A stretch of DNA of 22,127 nucleotides from Porphyromonadaceae bacterium (GCA_905372135.1 CAJPNS010000016.1:1-22127), one strand, 5' to 3'; shown: positions 8,138 through 16,554, counted from the stretch's first letter. Numbers and translations are program-made. Notes: generated from the sequence alone by a model not told the origin.

Positions 8138-10429
8138 TTAGATTTTCTGTAGTTTGGAGTATTTGAGCAAGAGTGTCTTTTGCCCGTGGGTATCGAAGTC
8201 GACTCTCGCTTTGGAGTCGTTGCCATAGCCTATGATTTCCAGTATACTACCACTGCCGAATGTAGCGTGCATCACTCTATCGCCTGCCACAAAGCCAAAT
8301 TTTGGTGCCTTGTCGTCGGGCATATCGATTTCTGATATGGGTATAAGTACTTTTGCTTCAGTAGTATATGTGGTAGTCTTTTGTTTCGAAAAAGAGGGAA
8401 AACGATATGAATTTTCGCTATCGAATGTGTCTATATTGCTGTCGTACTGGTTGAACGACGTCGGTACGTCGAGATAACGCTCGTCGATATCGTTAAGGAA
8501 ACGACTTGGCATACAATATACTACACTTCCCCAACGGAATCTCGTCTTCGAATACGACAAGAAACATCGCTCTTTGGCGCGAGTGATAGCTACATATAGC
8601 AGACGCCGCTCTTCTTCTATCTCCGGCTCGGTATAACACATCGGCGAAGGGAAAAGATTTTCTTCGATACCGACTACAAATACATATCTGAATTCGAGCC
8701 CTTTAGCCGCATGTATCGTCATCAGTGTTACTTTGCTTTGTCCCTCTTCGTTGTCGGTATCTTGGTCGGTGAGTAGAGACACTTCCGACAGAAAATCGGC
8801 AAGCGACGGGTTTTCGTCGCCGAATGCTCGCTTTTGTTCGCAATATTGACGTATTGCGTTGAGTAGTTCGTTGATATTCTCGCGCTTGGATATGTTTTCG
8901 ATATTGTTGTTCGAACTGTATTCTTCGAGTATACCGCTATCTTTTATTATTTTTTCGGCGGTCTGGTAAGCATCATTGTTTTTGTATGTGTCTGATAGAG
9001 CAGATATTATATCGCCAAATCGTTTTAGTTTATTTTTGGTTCCTGCATTGAAATCGTGTGGGAGATTGTCGATTTTTAATATGAAATCGAGTGGACTTAT
9101 CTGTTGCTCTCGCGATGCAGTCATAAGTTTGTCGATAGTTTTCTCGCCTATTCCTCGAGACGGTACGTTGATGATACGTCGTAGACTTTCTACGTCGAGG
9201 TTGTTGATTACCAGCCTCATATATGCGAGTACGTCTTTTATCTCTTTGTGAGCGTAGAAGCTGAGACCGCCGAAAATCTTGTACGGTATATTGCTATTGC
9301 GCAGAGCATCTTCCAATACGCGACTTTGGGCGTTGGTACGGTAGAGTACTACCATTTCGGAGTAGGGAATACCGATGGCATCGGCTTTTTTTATCTCTTC
9401 GGTAACGACGTCGGCTTCGATTCGGTCTGTAAAACAGCTAAATACGGTGATAGGTTCGCCTTTTGGCAGGTTCGAATATACTTTTTTGGGTATCTGGAAA
9501 CGATTTTTTTCTATCAGCGAATTTGCTGCATCTACTATATTTTGCGTAGAACGGTAGTTCTCTTCGAGTTTGAATATTTTACAGTCTTCGAAACTCTTCT
9601 GAAAGTGAATAATATTGTCGATATTAGCTCCCCGAAACGAATATATGCTCTGTGCATCGTCGCCTACGACGGCGATTCGGTGGTGTGCCTGCGCCAACAT
9701 ACTGATTATACGGTGCTGGGCTATGTTGGTGTCTTGGTATTCGTCTACCAAGACGAAGGCAAAACGGTTTTGGTATTTCTCTAAAATATCCTTGTTGTTT
9801 TTAAACAGGGTATAGGTGTGTAGCAATATATCGTCGAAGTCCATTGCATTGGCTTCGTGGCAACGAGTGCAGTAGGCATCGAATATATCGGCAAAATATT
9901 GTTTCCCCGAATGGAAATCGTCTTGTAGCCACTCTCTGTGGCTTTTGTAGTCGGCAGGCGTGATGAGATGGTTTTTCATAGACGAAATACGATTGTATAC
10001 CCCCGAACTTGTGTATACTTTTTCGTCGAGTTTCATCTCTTTTATAATGTTCTTTATGAGCGACTTGCTGTCTTGAGTGTCGTATATGGTGAAGTCGGGC
10101 AAAAATCCGATATGGTCGATTTCGTATTGTAATATTCGTAAAAATATCGAGTGGAACGTGCCTGCCCAGAGATATTTTGCTATGCGGTCGCCTACAATCT
10201 GCTTTATACGCTCTTTCATCTCATTTGCCGCCTTGTTGGTGAAAGTAAGGGCTAAAATGGAATGTGCAGGTATACCGCTCTGTATGAGGTATGCTATCTT
10301 GTAGGTCAGGACACGAGTCTTGCCCGACCCTGCTCCGGCAACTATCACCGAAGGTCCGTCGCAGTAGGTTACTGCCGATAGCTGAGCCTCGTTGAGAAAC
10401 TGACTTATATCTGTTTTATTGTCTACCAT
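8138..10429 (-). CDS. pcrA: UvrD/PcrA-type superfamily 1 DNA helicase
   Basis: 763 aa, normal length for PcrA/UvrD. Helicase motifs seen in order: Q-motif-like LNEAQLSAV (about 12-20), Walker A AGAGSGKT (31-38), LTFTNKAANEMKER (61-74), Walker B DEYQD (229-233), GDDAQSIYSFRGA (256-268), YRSTQNI, then VTLMTIHAAKGLEF and EEERRLLYVAITRAK toward the C-terminus. The end (FVAGDRVMHATFGSGSILEI) is the PcrA-type C-terminal Tudor-like segment. The enzyme unwinds DNA 3'-5' using ATP in nucleotide excision and mismatch repair and in replication fork clearing. It starts 39 bases after the dnaB stop. A -7 box (TATCTTTG) in that gap suggests its own promoter. PcrA and UvrD cannot be cleanly told apart here. 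Confidence 0.95.
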   Translation of the reverse strand: MVDNKTDISQFLNEAQLSAVTYCDGPSVIVAGAGSGKTRVLTYKIAYLIQSGIPAHSILALTFTNKAANEMKERIKQIVGDRIAKYLWAGTFHSIFLRILQYEIDHIGFLPDFTIYDTQDSKSLIKNIIKEMKLDEKVYTSSGVYNRISSMKNHLITPADYKSHREWLQDDFHSGKQYFADIFDAYCTRCHEANAMDFDDILLHTYTLFKNNKDILEKYQNRFAFVLVDEYQDTNIAQHRIISMLAQAHHRIAVVGDDAQSIYSFRGANIDNIIHFQKSFEDCKIFKLEENYRSTQNIVDAANSLIEKNRFQIPKKVYSNLPKGEPITVFSCFTDRIEADVVTEEIKKADAIGIPYSEMVVLYRTNAQSRVLEDALRNSNIPYKIFGGLSFYAHKEIKDVLAYMRLVINNLDVESLRRIINVPSRGIGEKTIDKLMTASREQQISPLDFILKIDNLPHDFNAGTKNKLKRFGDIISALSDTYKNNDAYQTAEKIIKDSGILEEYSSNNNIENISKRENINELLNAIRQYCEQKRAFGDENPSLADFLSEVSLLTDQDTDNEEGQSKVTLMTIHAAKGLEFRYVFVVGIEENLFPSPMCYTEPEIEEERRLLYVAITRAKERCFLSYSKTRFRWGSVVYCMPSRFLNDIDERYLDVPTSFNQYDSNIDTFDSENSYRFPSFSKQKTTTYTTEAKVLIPISEIDMPDDKAPKFGFVAGDRVMHATFGSGSILEIIGYGNDSKARVDFDTHGQKTLLLKYSKLQKI

Positions 10430-10450
10430 AAGCTACTATTTTATAAGCTA

Positions 10451-10458
10451 CAAAGATA
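10451..10458 (-). promoter_or_regulatory. Putative -7 box for the PcrA helicase gene
   Basis: Minus-strand TATCTTTG fits the Bacteroidetes -7 consensus TAnnTTTG. Transcription would start near 10444, leaving a short leader before the ATG at 10429. It overlaps a 14-base perfect palindrome AAAGATATATCTTT (10452-10465). No clear -33 TTG at the usual spacing was found. Confidence 0.5.
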
Positions 10459-10468
10459 TATCTTTCAC

Positions 10469-12037
10469 TCAATACGGCAGGTCGGATCTAATATCGAAAT
10501 CTTGCGGTAGCTCGTTGTATACCGATTCATTGCTGTCTCTTACCGTAGTATTCCTATTGGCTTTCGACGGCAGCAAAACGCTTCCTTTGCTTGCCGATTT
10601 GGCATTGAGTCGTTCGTATTCTTGCCGTGTATTCACGAAAGTGATATAGTCTTGAGCAAAGTACAGTTTTATATCGGCAGTAGCTCCATTTCTGTGTTTT
10701 GCCACTATTATCTGTGCTACGCCTCTGAGGTCTTCGTTCGTGTTTGGGTCTTCGAATATGCGGTAATACTCTGGGCGGTGTATGAAACATACCATATCGG
10801 CGTCTTGCTCGATAGCTCCCGATTCACGCAAGTCCGATAGTTGCGGCTTTTTTGCTTCGAGTTTATTGTCCATACTGCCTCCTCCACGCGATTCGACGTT
10901 ACGATTGAGCTGCGATAGAGCGATAACAGGTATGCTGAGCTCTTTTGCCAGAGCCTTCAGCGAACGCGATATGATACTTACTTCGTTTTCGCGGTTCGAA
11001 TACGACATTCCCGACACGTTCATAAGCTGCAGATAGTCGATTATGATGGCTTTTATACCGTGTTCGGCTACGAGTCTTCGAGCTTTTGTCCTTAGCTCCA
11101 TTACCGATAGCGACGGAGTCTCGTCAATATAAATGGGCAGGTTGTCGATAACGGCGATACCTTCCATAAGCTCGTTGAACTCTTCTTTGTCGAGTTTACC
11201 GCTTTTGATTCTCTCGTTTGGTAGCTCCGATAGGTTGCTTATCAGACGGATTGCAAGTTGTACGCTCGACATTTCGAGAGTGAAAAAGGCAATCGGGTAG
11301 CCTTTGGCTGCCATATTTTTTGCCATTGTCAGCACGAATGCAGTCTTTCCCATTGCGGGACGAGCCGCAATGATGATAAGGTCAGACTCTTGCCAGCCCG
11401 AAGTCAGCTTATCGAGAGCAAAGAATCCGCTTTCGATACCGGGGATATCGTTTTTGTTTTGATATACTTTCGAAATACTCTCTATTGCCTTTGGAATCAC
11501 TTCAGATATCGGCAGTACGTCTTTATTGTTTTTGGTATGTGCCAACTCGAATATTTTCCCTTCGGCCTCTTGGATTACTTCGTCTACATCTTTCGATAAG
11601 TCGAAAGCATCGGTTTGTATTTCGCTCGATATACGTATCATCTTTCGAGCGAGGTATCTTTGGTATATGGTATTTGCGTGTTCTTCGATATGAGCTGCCG
11701 TAGCTATTTTTTCCGTCAGCGCGGCTATGGCGTACACTCCGCCGATATCTTCGAGTGTATTGTCTTTTAGCAGCTGCTCTTTTACGGTCAACATATCTAT
11801 CGGCTTGTTAGCTTCGGCTATAGCCTTTATGGCACTGAATATTTTCTGATGATTGACGTTATAAAAACATTCGTGGGTGTGCAATATATCGCTTATACGA
11901 CTGTATGCTTCCGATTCTATCATCAGCGCTCCCAATACGGCTTCTTCTTCTTCGACCGCCTGTGGGGGGAGTTTGCCGAAATCGGGGAACTCGTCGTATT
12001 TTACCTGCTTCTTGCTGCGTCGTTGTTTGCTATCCAT
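10469..12037 (-). CDS. dnaB: Replicative DNA helicase DnaB
   Basis: 522 aa, typical of Bacteroidetes DnaB. The N-terminal helical domain (about 22-125; PPQAVEEEEAVLGALM) binds primase. The RecA-like ATPase domain has Walker A AARPAMGKT (224-232), Walker B IIIDYLQLM (331-339), SQLNR (375-379) and PQLSDLRESGAIEQDAD (398-414, with the arginine-rich loop regions). It forms the hexamer that unwinds DNA at the fork. No intein is present, although DnaB is a common intein host. The last 70 residues are a basic/polar tail without recognised motifs. The gene has a TACCTTTG box at 12170 and a structured leader, and precedes pcrA and the TonB receptor on the same strand. Confidence 0.97.
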   Translation of the reverse strand: MDSKQRRSKKQVKYDEFPDFGKLPPQAVEEEEAVLGALMIESEAYSRISDILHTHECFYNVNHQKIFSAIKAIAEANKPIDMLTVKEQLLKDNTLEDIGGVYAIAALTEKIATAAHIEEHANTIYQRYLARKMIRISSEIQTDAFDLSKDVDEVIQEAEGKIFELAHTKNNKDVLPISEVIPKAIESISKVYQNKNDIPGIESGFFALDKLTSGWQESDLIIIAARPAMGKTAFVLTMAKNMAAKGYPIAFFTLEMSSVQLAIRLISNLSELPNERIKSGKLDKEEFNELMEGIAVIDNLPIYIDETPSLSVMELRTKARRLVAEHGIKAIIIDYLQLMNVSGMSYSNRENEVSIISRSLKALAKELSIPVIALSQLNRNVESRGGGSMDNKLEAKKPQLSDLRESGAIEQDADMVCFIHRPEYYRIFEDPNTNEDLRGVAQIIVAKHRNGATADIKLYFAQDYITFVNTRQEYERLNAKSASKGSVLLPSKANRNTTVRDSNESVYNELPQDFDIRSDLPY

Positions 12038-12100
12038 TTTAGTTGATAAACTTTTGATTATCTATTGATAAAAGCGTGTCTTAGAGAAAAAACAAAACAT

Positions 12101-12152
12101 AGAATACTCCTATTTATGTTTTGAAAATCAATAAATAGAAACCGAGTATTCT
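12101..12152 (-). promoter_or_regulatory. Long two-segment hairpin in the dnaB 5' leader
   Basis: AGAATACTC (12101-12109) pairs perfectly with GAGTATTCT (12144-12152), and TATTTAT (12111-12117) with ATAAATA (12131-12137), with a 1/6-base asymmetric internal loop and a 13-base loop. With transcription from the TACCTTTG box, the hairpin would lie about ten bases from the mRNA 5' end, and 63 bases before the start codon. It could act as an mRNA stabiliser or a regulatory structure. No U-tract follows, so it is not an obvious terminator. Confidence 0.6.
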
Positions 12153-12169
12153 ACTGCAATTTCTTACGA

Positions 12170-12177
12170 CAAAGGTA
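12170..12177 (-). promoter_or_regulatory. Putative -7 box for dnaB
   Basis: Minus-strand TACCTTTG is an exact match to the Bacteroidetes TAnnTTTG box. It is followed about 18 bases later by the leader hairpin. A -33 TTG at the usual 19-base spacing is not evident. Confidence 0.65.
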
Positions 12178-12448
12178 CTGAAAAATTTCTTTTTCTTGAT
12201 TGCTTTTCCACTTCGACTTGTCTCTGAAGTGTGTGTTTAATAATTGTCGAAAGATAGGTGTGTTTTTTATCGAAAGATAATTATGTCTCTTATCTATCTT
12301 TTAGATGATAATTGAGAAACATCATTATGAAAATCATACAGGGAATATACTTTTTGGGGCGTTTCCCCGATTAATTATTTATCCGAATAAATAGCTACAA
12401 CATCAGATATCCATATAGAAGTAGTTTTGTTATAATCACTTTATTTTA

Positions 12449-12471
12449 CGAAAAAAGTGCTGTTTTTTTCG
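12449..12471 (-). terminator. Weak hairpin after the HEPN-motif gene
   Basis: CGAAAAAA (12449-12456) pairs with TTTTTTCG (12464-12471), 8 bp with a 7-base loop. It lies 14 bases downstream of the 655-aa gene stop codon. The stem is mostly A-T, so termination strength is uncertain. Confidence 0.4.
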
Positions 12472-12485
12472 CAACATAAAGTCTT

Positions 12486-14453
12486 TTATTTTGTTCTTTG
12501 TAGCCTTTTGAAAATGGATAAATCGTCTTCAATTTTTAACATTATTAAAAATAATAATTTCAAATACGTAAAATAAGCACGTTCATGTTTTTGTGTTTCA
12601 TCTGGACTTGCTTGTGTGCCATGTAAATAACTATTTCTTAAATCCCAACCATTCGTAAACTCGCTCTTGTTCAACAAATAATTGAAATATGATTGTTCTG
12701 GTTTTGCGAATAAGGAATTATCAAAAAATATAATATTTTCTTCTTTCATTTTCATAACTTCCACTTGAAAGTTTATTGGATAATTATGGAATGAGGCATA
12801 TTCGTTGTCGTATAAGTCTTTAAATATAAGTAGTCTTACGATATCTGTAACCTGAACTATATCGTTGCTGTCAACAAATATAAAACCTTTGTCTATCAAA
12901 TATTGTAATTTTGGCTTCTGATATTTTTCATAATTACTGAATTTTACTTTCCCGAATTCATTTGCAAGTAAATCAAAGAATGTATGATAGTGTTTGTTCT
13001 TAAATGGCTCAATATATGCAAGATGAGTTTGGTCTGAAAAAAACAGATTTGAACAGCCAAGCATTTCTTTGTTGTCTTCGTTGAAATAGATGTATTTGTT
13101 ATTGTTTAGGCTTGGTATATCTTTTATAGCAGATGGCGAAGATGAAATTTGCAAAAGTTCAAAATCAATAGCTTTATCTTCAACATAGAGTTTGTATTGC
13201 TTTAAAACAGATTCAAATTCGGGTGCTAATAATCTTACTTTTTCAAGATTAGAATGTGTAGCAGTTGGTATTGAGAAACGAGCGTTGCTTGCAAAATTGT
13301 ATTTTTCTTGAAAGGCAGAGGTAAATACAAAGTGCAAAATACTTTCTAATGAAATACCTAATTCTGCAAGAATTTGGTTATATCCAAAAATTTGAGAGTA
13401 AGAAGTCATTTCCGATAAAGAAAATGCTATTCCTCCTATATATTCATTTTGAGAATGCATTCCTATTTTTGTCTCTAAAAGACCCATTTGGCTAACCTTA
13501 CTTACAAGGTTAATTCTGTTGTAAGGATCAACATATTCAAATAAGTTTTTGAAATTTCTATACAGTGAATAAGGATCATTGTTTTTTCTTATGAAATCTA
13601 AACTGTACGAATAATTCATAATATGGTTTTCATCTATAGAGATACCCTTTATCGTAGTTGAATTTTCTTTAAAATCAACAGACACACCATAGCTAAATCC
13701 ACTGTTATGCTGAAAAAACTTTTCATTTTCACTTTTGTATAAACGTTTCGCTTTTAGTCGTGTTTTGTCAGAAATATTAAAATCATTTCTCGTTTTTGCG
13801 TTTTGAATTAGCTTAAGATAGTTATAATTTACATCGTTAGAATCTAGATAAGTTGAGATAATAGTTTCCTTTTCTTCTACTGTTAAACTTTTGGGAAGTA
13901 CTTTTTGTTTTTCCTCAAAATCGTTTTTCTCTTCATATATAGAAAGTAATATTTCGGCTGATAGCGAATAAGTCAATAGGAAATCTTTGATTTCATTATC
14001 ATAGTGCTCAACTAATTTTTTATGAATTAAAATTTCGTGTATTAATTGAGGTTCGTTAGTGAGAATAGTTGTGAAGTTGTGTTTTGAAATCCTTTTAAAT
14101 ACACTTTGGTTATTTACTAATTCCCAGAATGAACTAATGTAATCATGTAAGGTCTTTCCATATAAATCTATAATATTGCTGTTGTTAATAGTAGCCATAA
14201 ATTGTCCAACAATTTTGCAATATTCAGCAGCCTTTGCCTTAAATTTTGTAATATCGTTTTGTGACCAACTTTTTAAATATAAACCATTGTCAATATATTT
14301 TTTTAGATTATAAAGTTCTAAAACTTCGTTGATGTCAGAATAAGTTGATTTTGTATCAACTTGCAATATATGTTCCCCTTTTTGAAGATAGTATCCACCT
14401 GCCATATCTTCTTTTGAGAAAAATATCACTTTGTCTAAGTCTGTGTCGTGCAT
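12486..14453 (-). CDS. Unknown protein with C-terminal HEPN RNase-type motif; candidate defence or toxin gene
   Basis: 655 aa, family not recognised. Near the C-terminus (606-611) is RNSYLH followed by G, inside WDLRNSYLHG. It fits the HEPN nuclease signature R-N-x-x-x-H, and is followed by a hydrophobic helix (YLKLLFLIMLKIEDDL), as expected for a HEPN helical bundle. Just before it, about 530-580 (KLQYLIDKGFIFVDSNDIVQV) looks like a winged helix. The N-terminal 500 residues are mainly helical, with acidic and lysine-rich stretches and no motif I can name. There is no signal peptide or membrane segment, so it is cytoplasmic. Base composition is unlike its neighbours: 13801-13860 has 14 G/C of 60, against 38 of 60 at 14881-14940 in fcl. 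This suggests horizontal acquisition. It starts 18 bases after the CGGC gene on the same strand. HEPN proteins are often RNases in abortive infection or toxin systems; that role here is inference. Confidence 0.75.
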   Translation of the reverse strand: MHDTDLDKVIFFSKEDMAGGYYLQKGEHILQVDTKSTYSDINEVLELYNLKKYIDNGLYLKSWSQNDITKFKAKAAEYCKIVGQFMATINNSNIIDLYGKTLHDYISSFWELVNNQSVFKRISKHNFTTILTNEPQLIHEILIHKKLVEHYDNEIKDFLLTYSLSAEILLSIYEEKNDFEEKQKVLPKSLTVEEKETIISTYLDSNDVNYNYLKLIQNAKTRNDFNISDKTRLKAKRLYKSENEKFFQHNSGFSYGVSVDFKENSTTIKGISIDENHIMNYSYSLDFIRKNNDPYSLYRNFKNLFEYVDPYNRINLVSKVSQMGLLETKIGMHSQNEYIGGIAFSLSEMTSYSQIFGYNQILAELGISLESILHFVFTSAFQEKYNFASNARFSIPTATHSNLEKVRLLAPEFESVLKQYKLYVEDKAIDFELLQISSSPSAIKDIPSLNNNKYIYFNEDNKEMLGCSNLFFSDQTHLAYIEPFKNKHYHTFFDLLANEFGKVKFSNYEKYQKPKLQYLIDKGFIFVDSNDIVQVTDIVRLLIFKDLYDNEYASFHNYPINFQVEVMKMKEENIIFFDNSLFAKPEQSYFNYLLNKSEFTNGWDLRNSYLHGTQASPDETQKHERAYFTYLKLLFLIMLKIEDDLSIFKRLQRTK

Positions 14454-14471
14454 AGGTTTTGTTTATCTAAA

Positions 14472-14804
14472 TTAGTGGCTCTCTTCGAGTATAATCACTT
14501 GACCGCCAAATCTTTCTTTTACCATCGAAATCATTTTATTTGCAAAAGGGCACGGATATCCCATCGGCGTACCTTTCTTGATACAAGATGCAAATGCAAT
14601 AGCCTCGGCTCCTCGGTCGATGAGTAACTTGGCTTTGAGCAACGAACGTTTACCCGGACAGCCGCCACAGTTGGTAAAACCTATAAGTTCCGCATCGCCG
14701 TCGAGTTTCGCGAAAGCCCCGCTTTTGTTACGGATTGCTACAAAGTCGGCAGTACCGGGGCAATAGTCTTCTGTCTGCATACAACGGATAATTCCTACTT
14801 TCAT
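14472..14804 (-). CDS. CGGC-domain protein, putative metal or redox-linked
   Basis: 110 aa, full length for this small family. The defining motif NCGGCPGKR is at 45-53. Further cysteines are C8, C15, C74 and C85, so there are six in all, in positions suited to binding a metal or cluster. The N-terminus (KVGIIRCMQT) and FASCIKKGTPMGYPCPF are also typical of the family as I know it. The biochemical role is not established. It begins 34 bases after the fcl stop and ends 18 bases before the HEPN-motif gene, so it is probably transcribed with fcl. The base composition resembles fcl, not the AT-rich gene that follows. Confidence 0.85.
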   Translation of the reverse strand: MKVGIIRCMQTEDYCPGTADFVAIRNKSGAFAKLDGDAELIGFTNCGGCPGKRSLLKAKLLIDRGAEAIAFASCIKKGTPMGYPCPFANKMISMVKERFGGQVIILEESH

Positions 14805-14838
14805 TTTTTTACGCTTTAACTTGTTATGATATGTTCTT

Positions 14839-15768
14839 TCACCTTTTCGCCGACAGATACCATCGGTATACGGCAGCTATGCCGTCGTTGAGTGGGGTAG
14901 AGTGGTGCCAGCCGAGTTTGTGCAGTCGACCGACGTCGAGCAGTTTGCGTGGCGTGCCGTCGGGTTTAGAGGTGTCGTACTCTATCGCTCCGTCGAAACC
15001 GACTATCGCTTTTATGGTACGTGCCAGCTCGTCGATGGAACAATCTTCGCCCGTGCCGATATTGATATGTATCTCGTCGGAATAGTTCATCATAAGGAAT
15101 ACCAGAGCATCTGCCAAGTCGTCGACGTAGAGAAATTCTCTCATCGGTTTGCCTGTCCCCCAGAGTGTTACCTTCTCTGCTTGCGACTCTTTCGCTTCGT
15201 GGAATTTCCTTATCAGAGCGGGCAAGACGTGAGATGTATTGAGGTCGAAGTTGTCGTTGATACCGTACAGATTGGTAGGCATAGCAGAGATGAAGTCGCA
15301 GCCGTACTGACGGCGGTAGAACTTACACAGCTCGAGCCCCGATATTTTGGCAATGGCATACGCCTCGTTCGTCGGCTCCAAAGCCCCCGTGAGCAGATAT
15401 TCTTCTTTTATCGGTTGCGGGCACATCTTGGGGTAAATACATGAACTGCCCAGAAACAGCAGCTTACGAACATTGTGTCTATATGCTGCGTTTACGATAT
15501 TGAAAGCAATCATCATATTGTCGTATATAAACTCTGCGGGCGAGGTGTTGTTGGCTACGATGCCTCCTACTTTGGCGGCAGATAGAAAGACGTACTCGGG
15601 CTTCTGTGTGGCGAAGAAGTCTTCGACAGCCTGTTGGTTACGCAGATCGAGCTCTTTAGACGAACGCATCAGTATGTTGTCGAATCCCTTAGACTGGAGT
15701 GCCCTTACAATAGCCGACCCAACCAGTCCTCTGTGTCCGGCGACGTATATTTTCGAGTGTTGTTCCAT
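14839..15768 (-). CDS. fcl: GDP-L-fucose synthase (GDP-4-keto-6-deoxymannose epimerase/reductase)
   Basis: 309 aa from the ATG at 15768. An upstream in-frame start at 15813 would add 15 lysine/asparagine-rich residues before the Rossmann fold, so I prefer the internal ATG. The NADP-binding motif GHRGLVG is at 11-17. The SDR catalytic set is S108/S109 (LGSSCIYPK), Y137 and K141 (YAIAK). The enzyme turns GDP-4-keto-6-deoxy-D-mannose, made by Gmd, into GDP-L-fucose with NADPH, for fucosylated surface glycans or proteins. The usual partner gmd lies 3.6 kb upstream on the same strand, beyond an AT-rich island, instead of next door. The CGGC gene follows after 34 bases. Confidence 0.95.
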   Translation of the reverse strand: MEQHSKIYVAGHRGLVGSAIVRALQSKGFDNILMRSSKELDLRNQQAVEDFFATQKPEYVFLSAAKVGGIVANNTSPAEFIYDNMMIAFNIVNAAYRHNVRKLLFLGSSCIYPKMCPQPIKEEYLLTGALEPTNEAYAIAKISGLELCKFYRRQYGCDFISAMPTNLYGINDNFDLNTSHVLPALIRKFHEAKESQAEKVTLWGTGKPMREFLYVDDLADALVFLMMNYSDEIHINIGTGEDCSIDELARTIKAIVGFDGAIEYDTSKPDGTPRKLLDVGRLHKLGWHHSTPLNDGIAAVYRWYLSAKR

Positions 15769-15954
15769 ATTTGTGTGTTTATTCTGTGATTTATTCTCTT
15801 TTTTTATTAGCAAAATATAACTATTCGGCAGTCAATCAGCGAATTGTGTTTCCTTAGTAGACAGACGAATTTTTCAATGAGTAAGACTTCAGTAAAACAA
15901 TTAATATTCTAACATGAAATTTGGATTTGAGTTTTATCTATAGCTAATAACTGC

Positions 15955-16446
15955 CTATCCTTTTTCAGCAGCTAATCTATAGAATTCTTTTATTTTTTCA
16001 TACTCTTGTTTTATATAATCAAAAACTTCTTGAGCATCTACTTCATCATTTTCTAATAAAGGAAAAGCATCTGAACACTCCATACTATCAACATTAAAAT
16101 TTTCTCTCAAGTATTTATCTGTTATATTGGCTAATTTAGTACTGAGTTTTGATACTTCATTAGGAGTAAGGTATGCATAATACCAACCAGAATAATCTCC
16201 GTCTAAATCTTCTCCTAAAAGCACTCCACTACTGAAAATTTTACAAATAATATTATCTTCAACCATATATGGATGGGGGCTATAACCAATTACAAAACGC
16301 TCTATATCTCTCCATTCGTTAGTGTAAATATAGGAATATTTTTCTTTCGAATAGTCTTCTTTCCAATCCTTAAATATATAAGGGTCTCTCCGCATTGCTT
16401 CAAAATCATCTTTGGGTATGCTAACTAAATTTATGTAATCACTCAT
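15955..16446 (-). CDS. DUF1877 (YfbM)-like small cytoplasmic protein
   Basis: 163 aa, close to E. coli YfbM in length. The pattern fits DUF1877 loosely: an N-terminal domain, a central GVLLGEDLDGDYSGWYYAYLTPNEVSKLSTKL stretch (conserved Gly/Asp region, then T-P-x-E-V), and an end YIKQEYEKIKEFYRLAAEKG resembling the family's usual finish. It has no signal peptide or membrane segment and is acidic. Family function is unknown; members sometimes sit near polymorphic toxin or immunity genes, so an immunity-like role is possible but only a guess. The start at 16446 is supported by a full -33/-7 promoter 27 bases upstream. Base composition is low in G+C like the rest of the island. The downstream gene fcl is 186 bases away. 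Confidence 0.65.
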   Translation of the reverse strand: MSDYINLVSIPKDDFEAMRRDPYIFKDWKEDYSKEKYSYIYTNEWRDIERFVIGYSPHPYMVEDNIICKIFSSGVLLGEDLDGDYSGWYYAYLTPNEVSKLSTKLANITDKYLRENFNVDSMECSDAFPLLENDEVDAQEVFDYIKQEYEKIKEFYRLAAEKG

Positions 16447-16472
16447 GGTAGGTATTTAATATTAGTGTGGGG

Positions 16473-16480
16473 CAAAGGTA
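16473..16480 (-). promoter_or_regulatory. -7 box of the DUF1877-like gene
   Basis: Minus-strand TACCTTTG, with TTGG at 16500-16503 spaced by 19 bases, matches the Bacteroidetes promoter layout. The expected start of transcription is about 20 bases before the ATG at 16446. Confidence 0.8.
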
Positions 16481-16514
16481 GTGAAAAATTGTCAATTTGC
16501 CAATGAGTAAATTG

Positions 16515-16554
16515 AAAAATCCCCGTGCAGTAACTCTACCGTACGGGGATTTTT
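16515..16554. terminator. Bidirectional terminator after the DUF389 gene
   Basis: AAAAATCCCCGTGC pairs with GTACGGGGATTTTT (14 bp with one wobble), with a short inner GTA/TAC pairing. It is A-rich on one side and T-rich on the other, so it can stop transcription in both directions. It lies 14 bases beyond the DUF389 stop codon. Confidence 0.85.

Larger units (their letters stand above)
12038..12485. other. 448-bp AT-rich intergenic region upstream of dnaB
   Basis: It holds the dnaB promoter and leader hairpin (separate entries) and a weak terminator near 12449. It also holds scattered CGAAAGATA repeats (near 12248 and 12270), where AAAGATA can pair with TATCTTT near 12294. The longest open frames are about 15 codons (for example ATG at 12327) and have no support as genes. 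No tRNA-like fold was seen. Confidence 0.6.

Noticed and set aside
12327..12374. 15-codon open frame as a leader peptide
   Set aside because: It is on the plus strand, away from dnaB and the HEPN-motif gene, which are both on the minus strand, so it cannot act as their leader.
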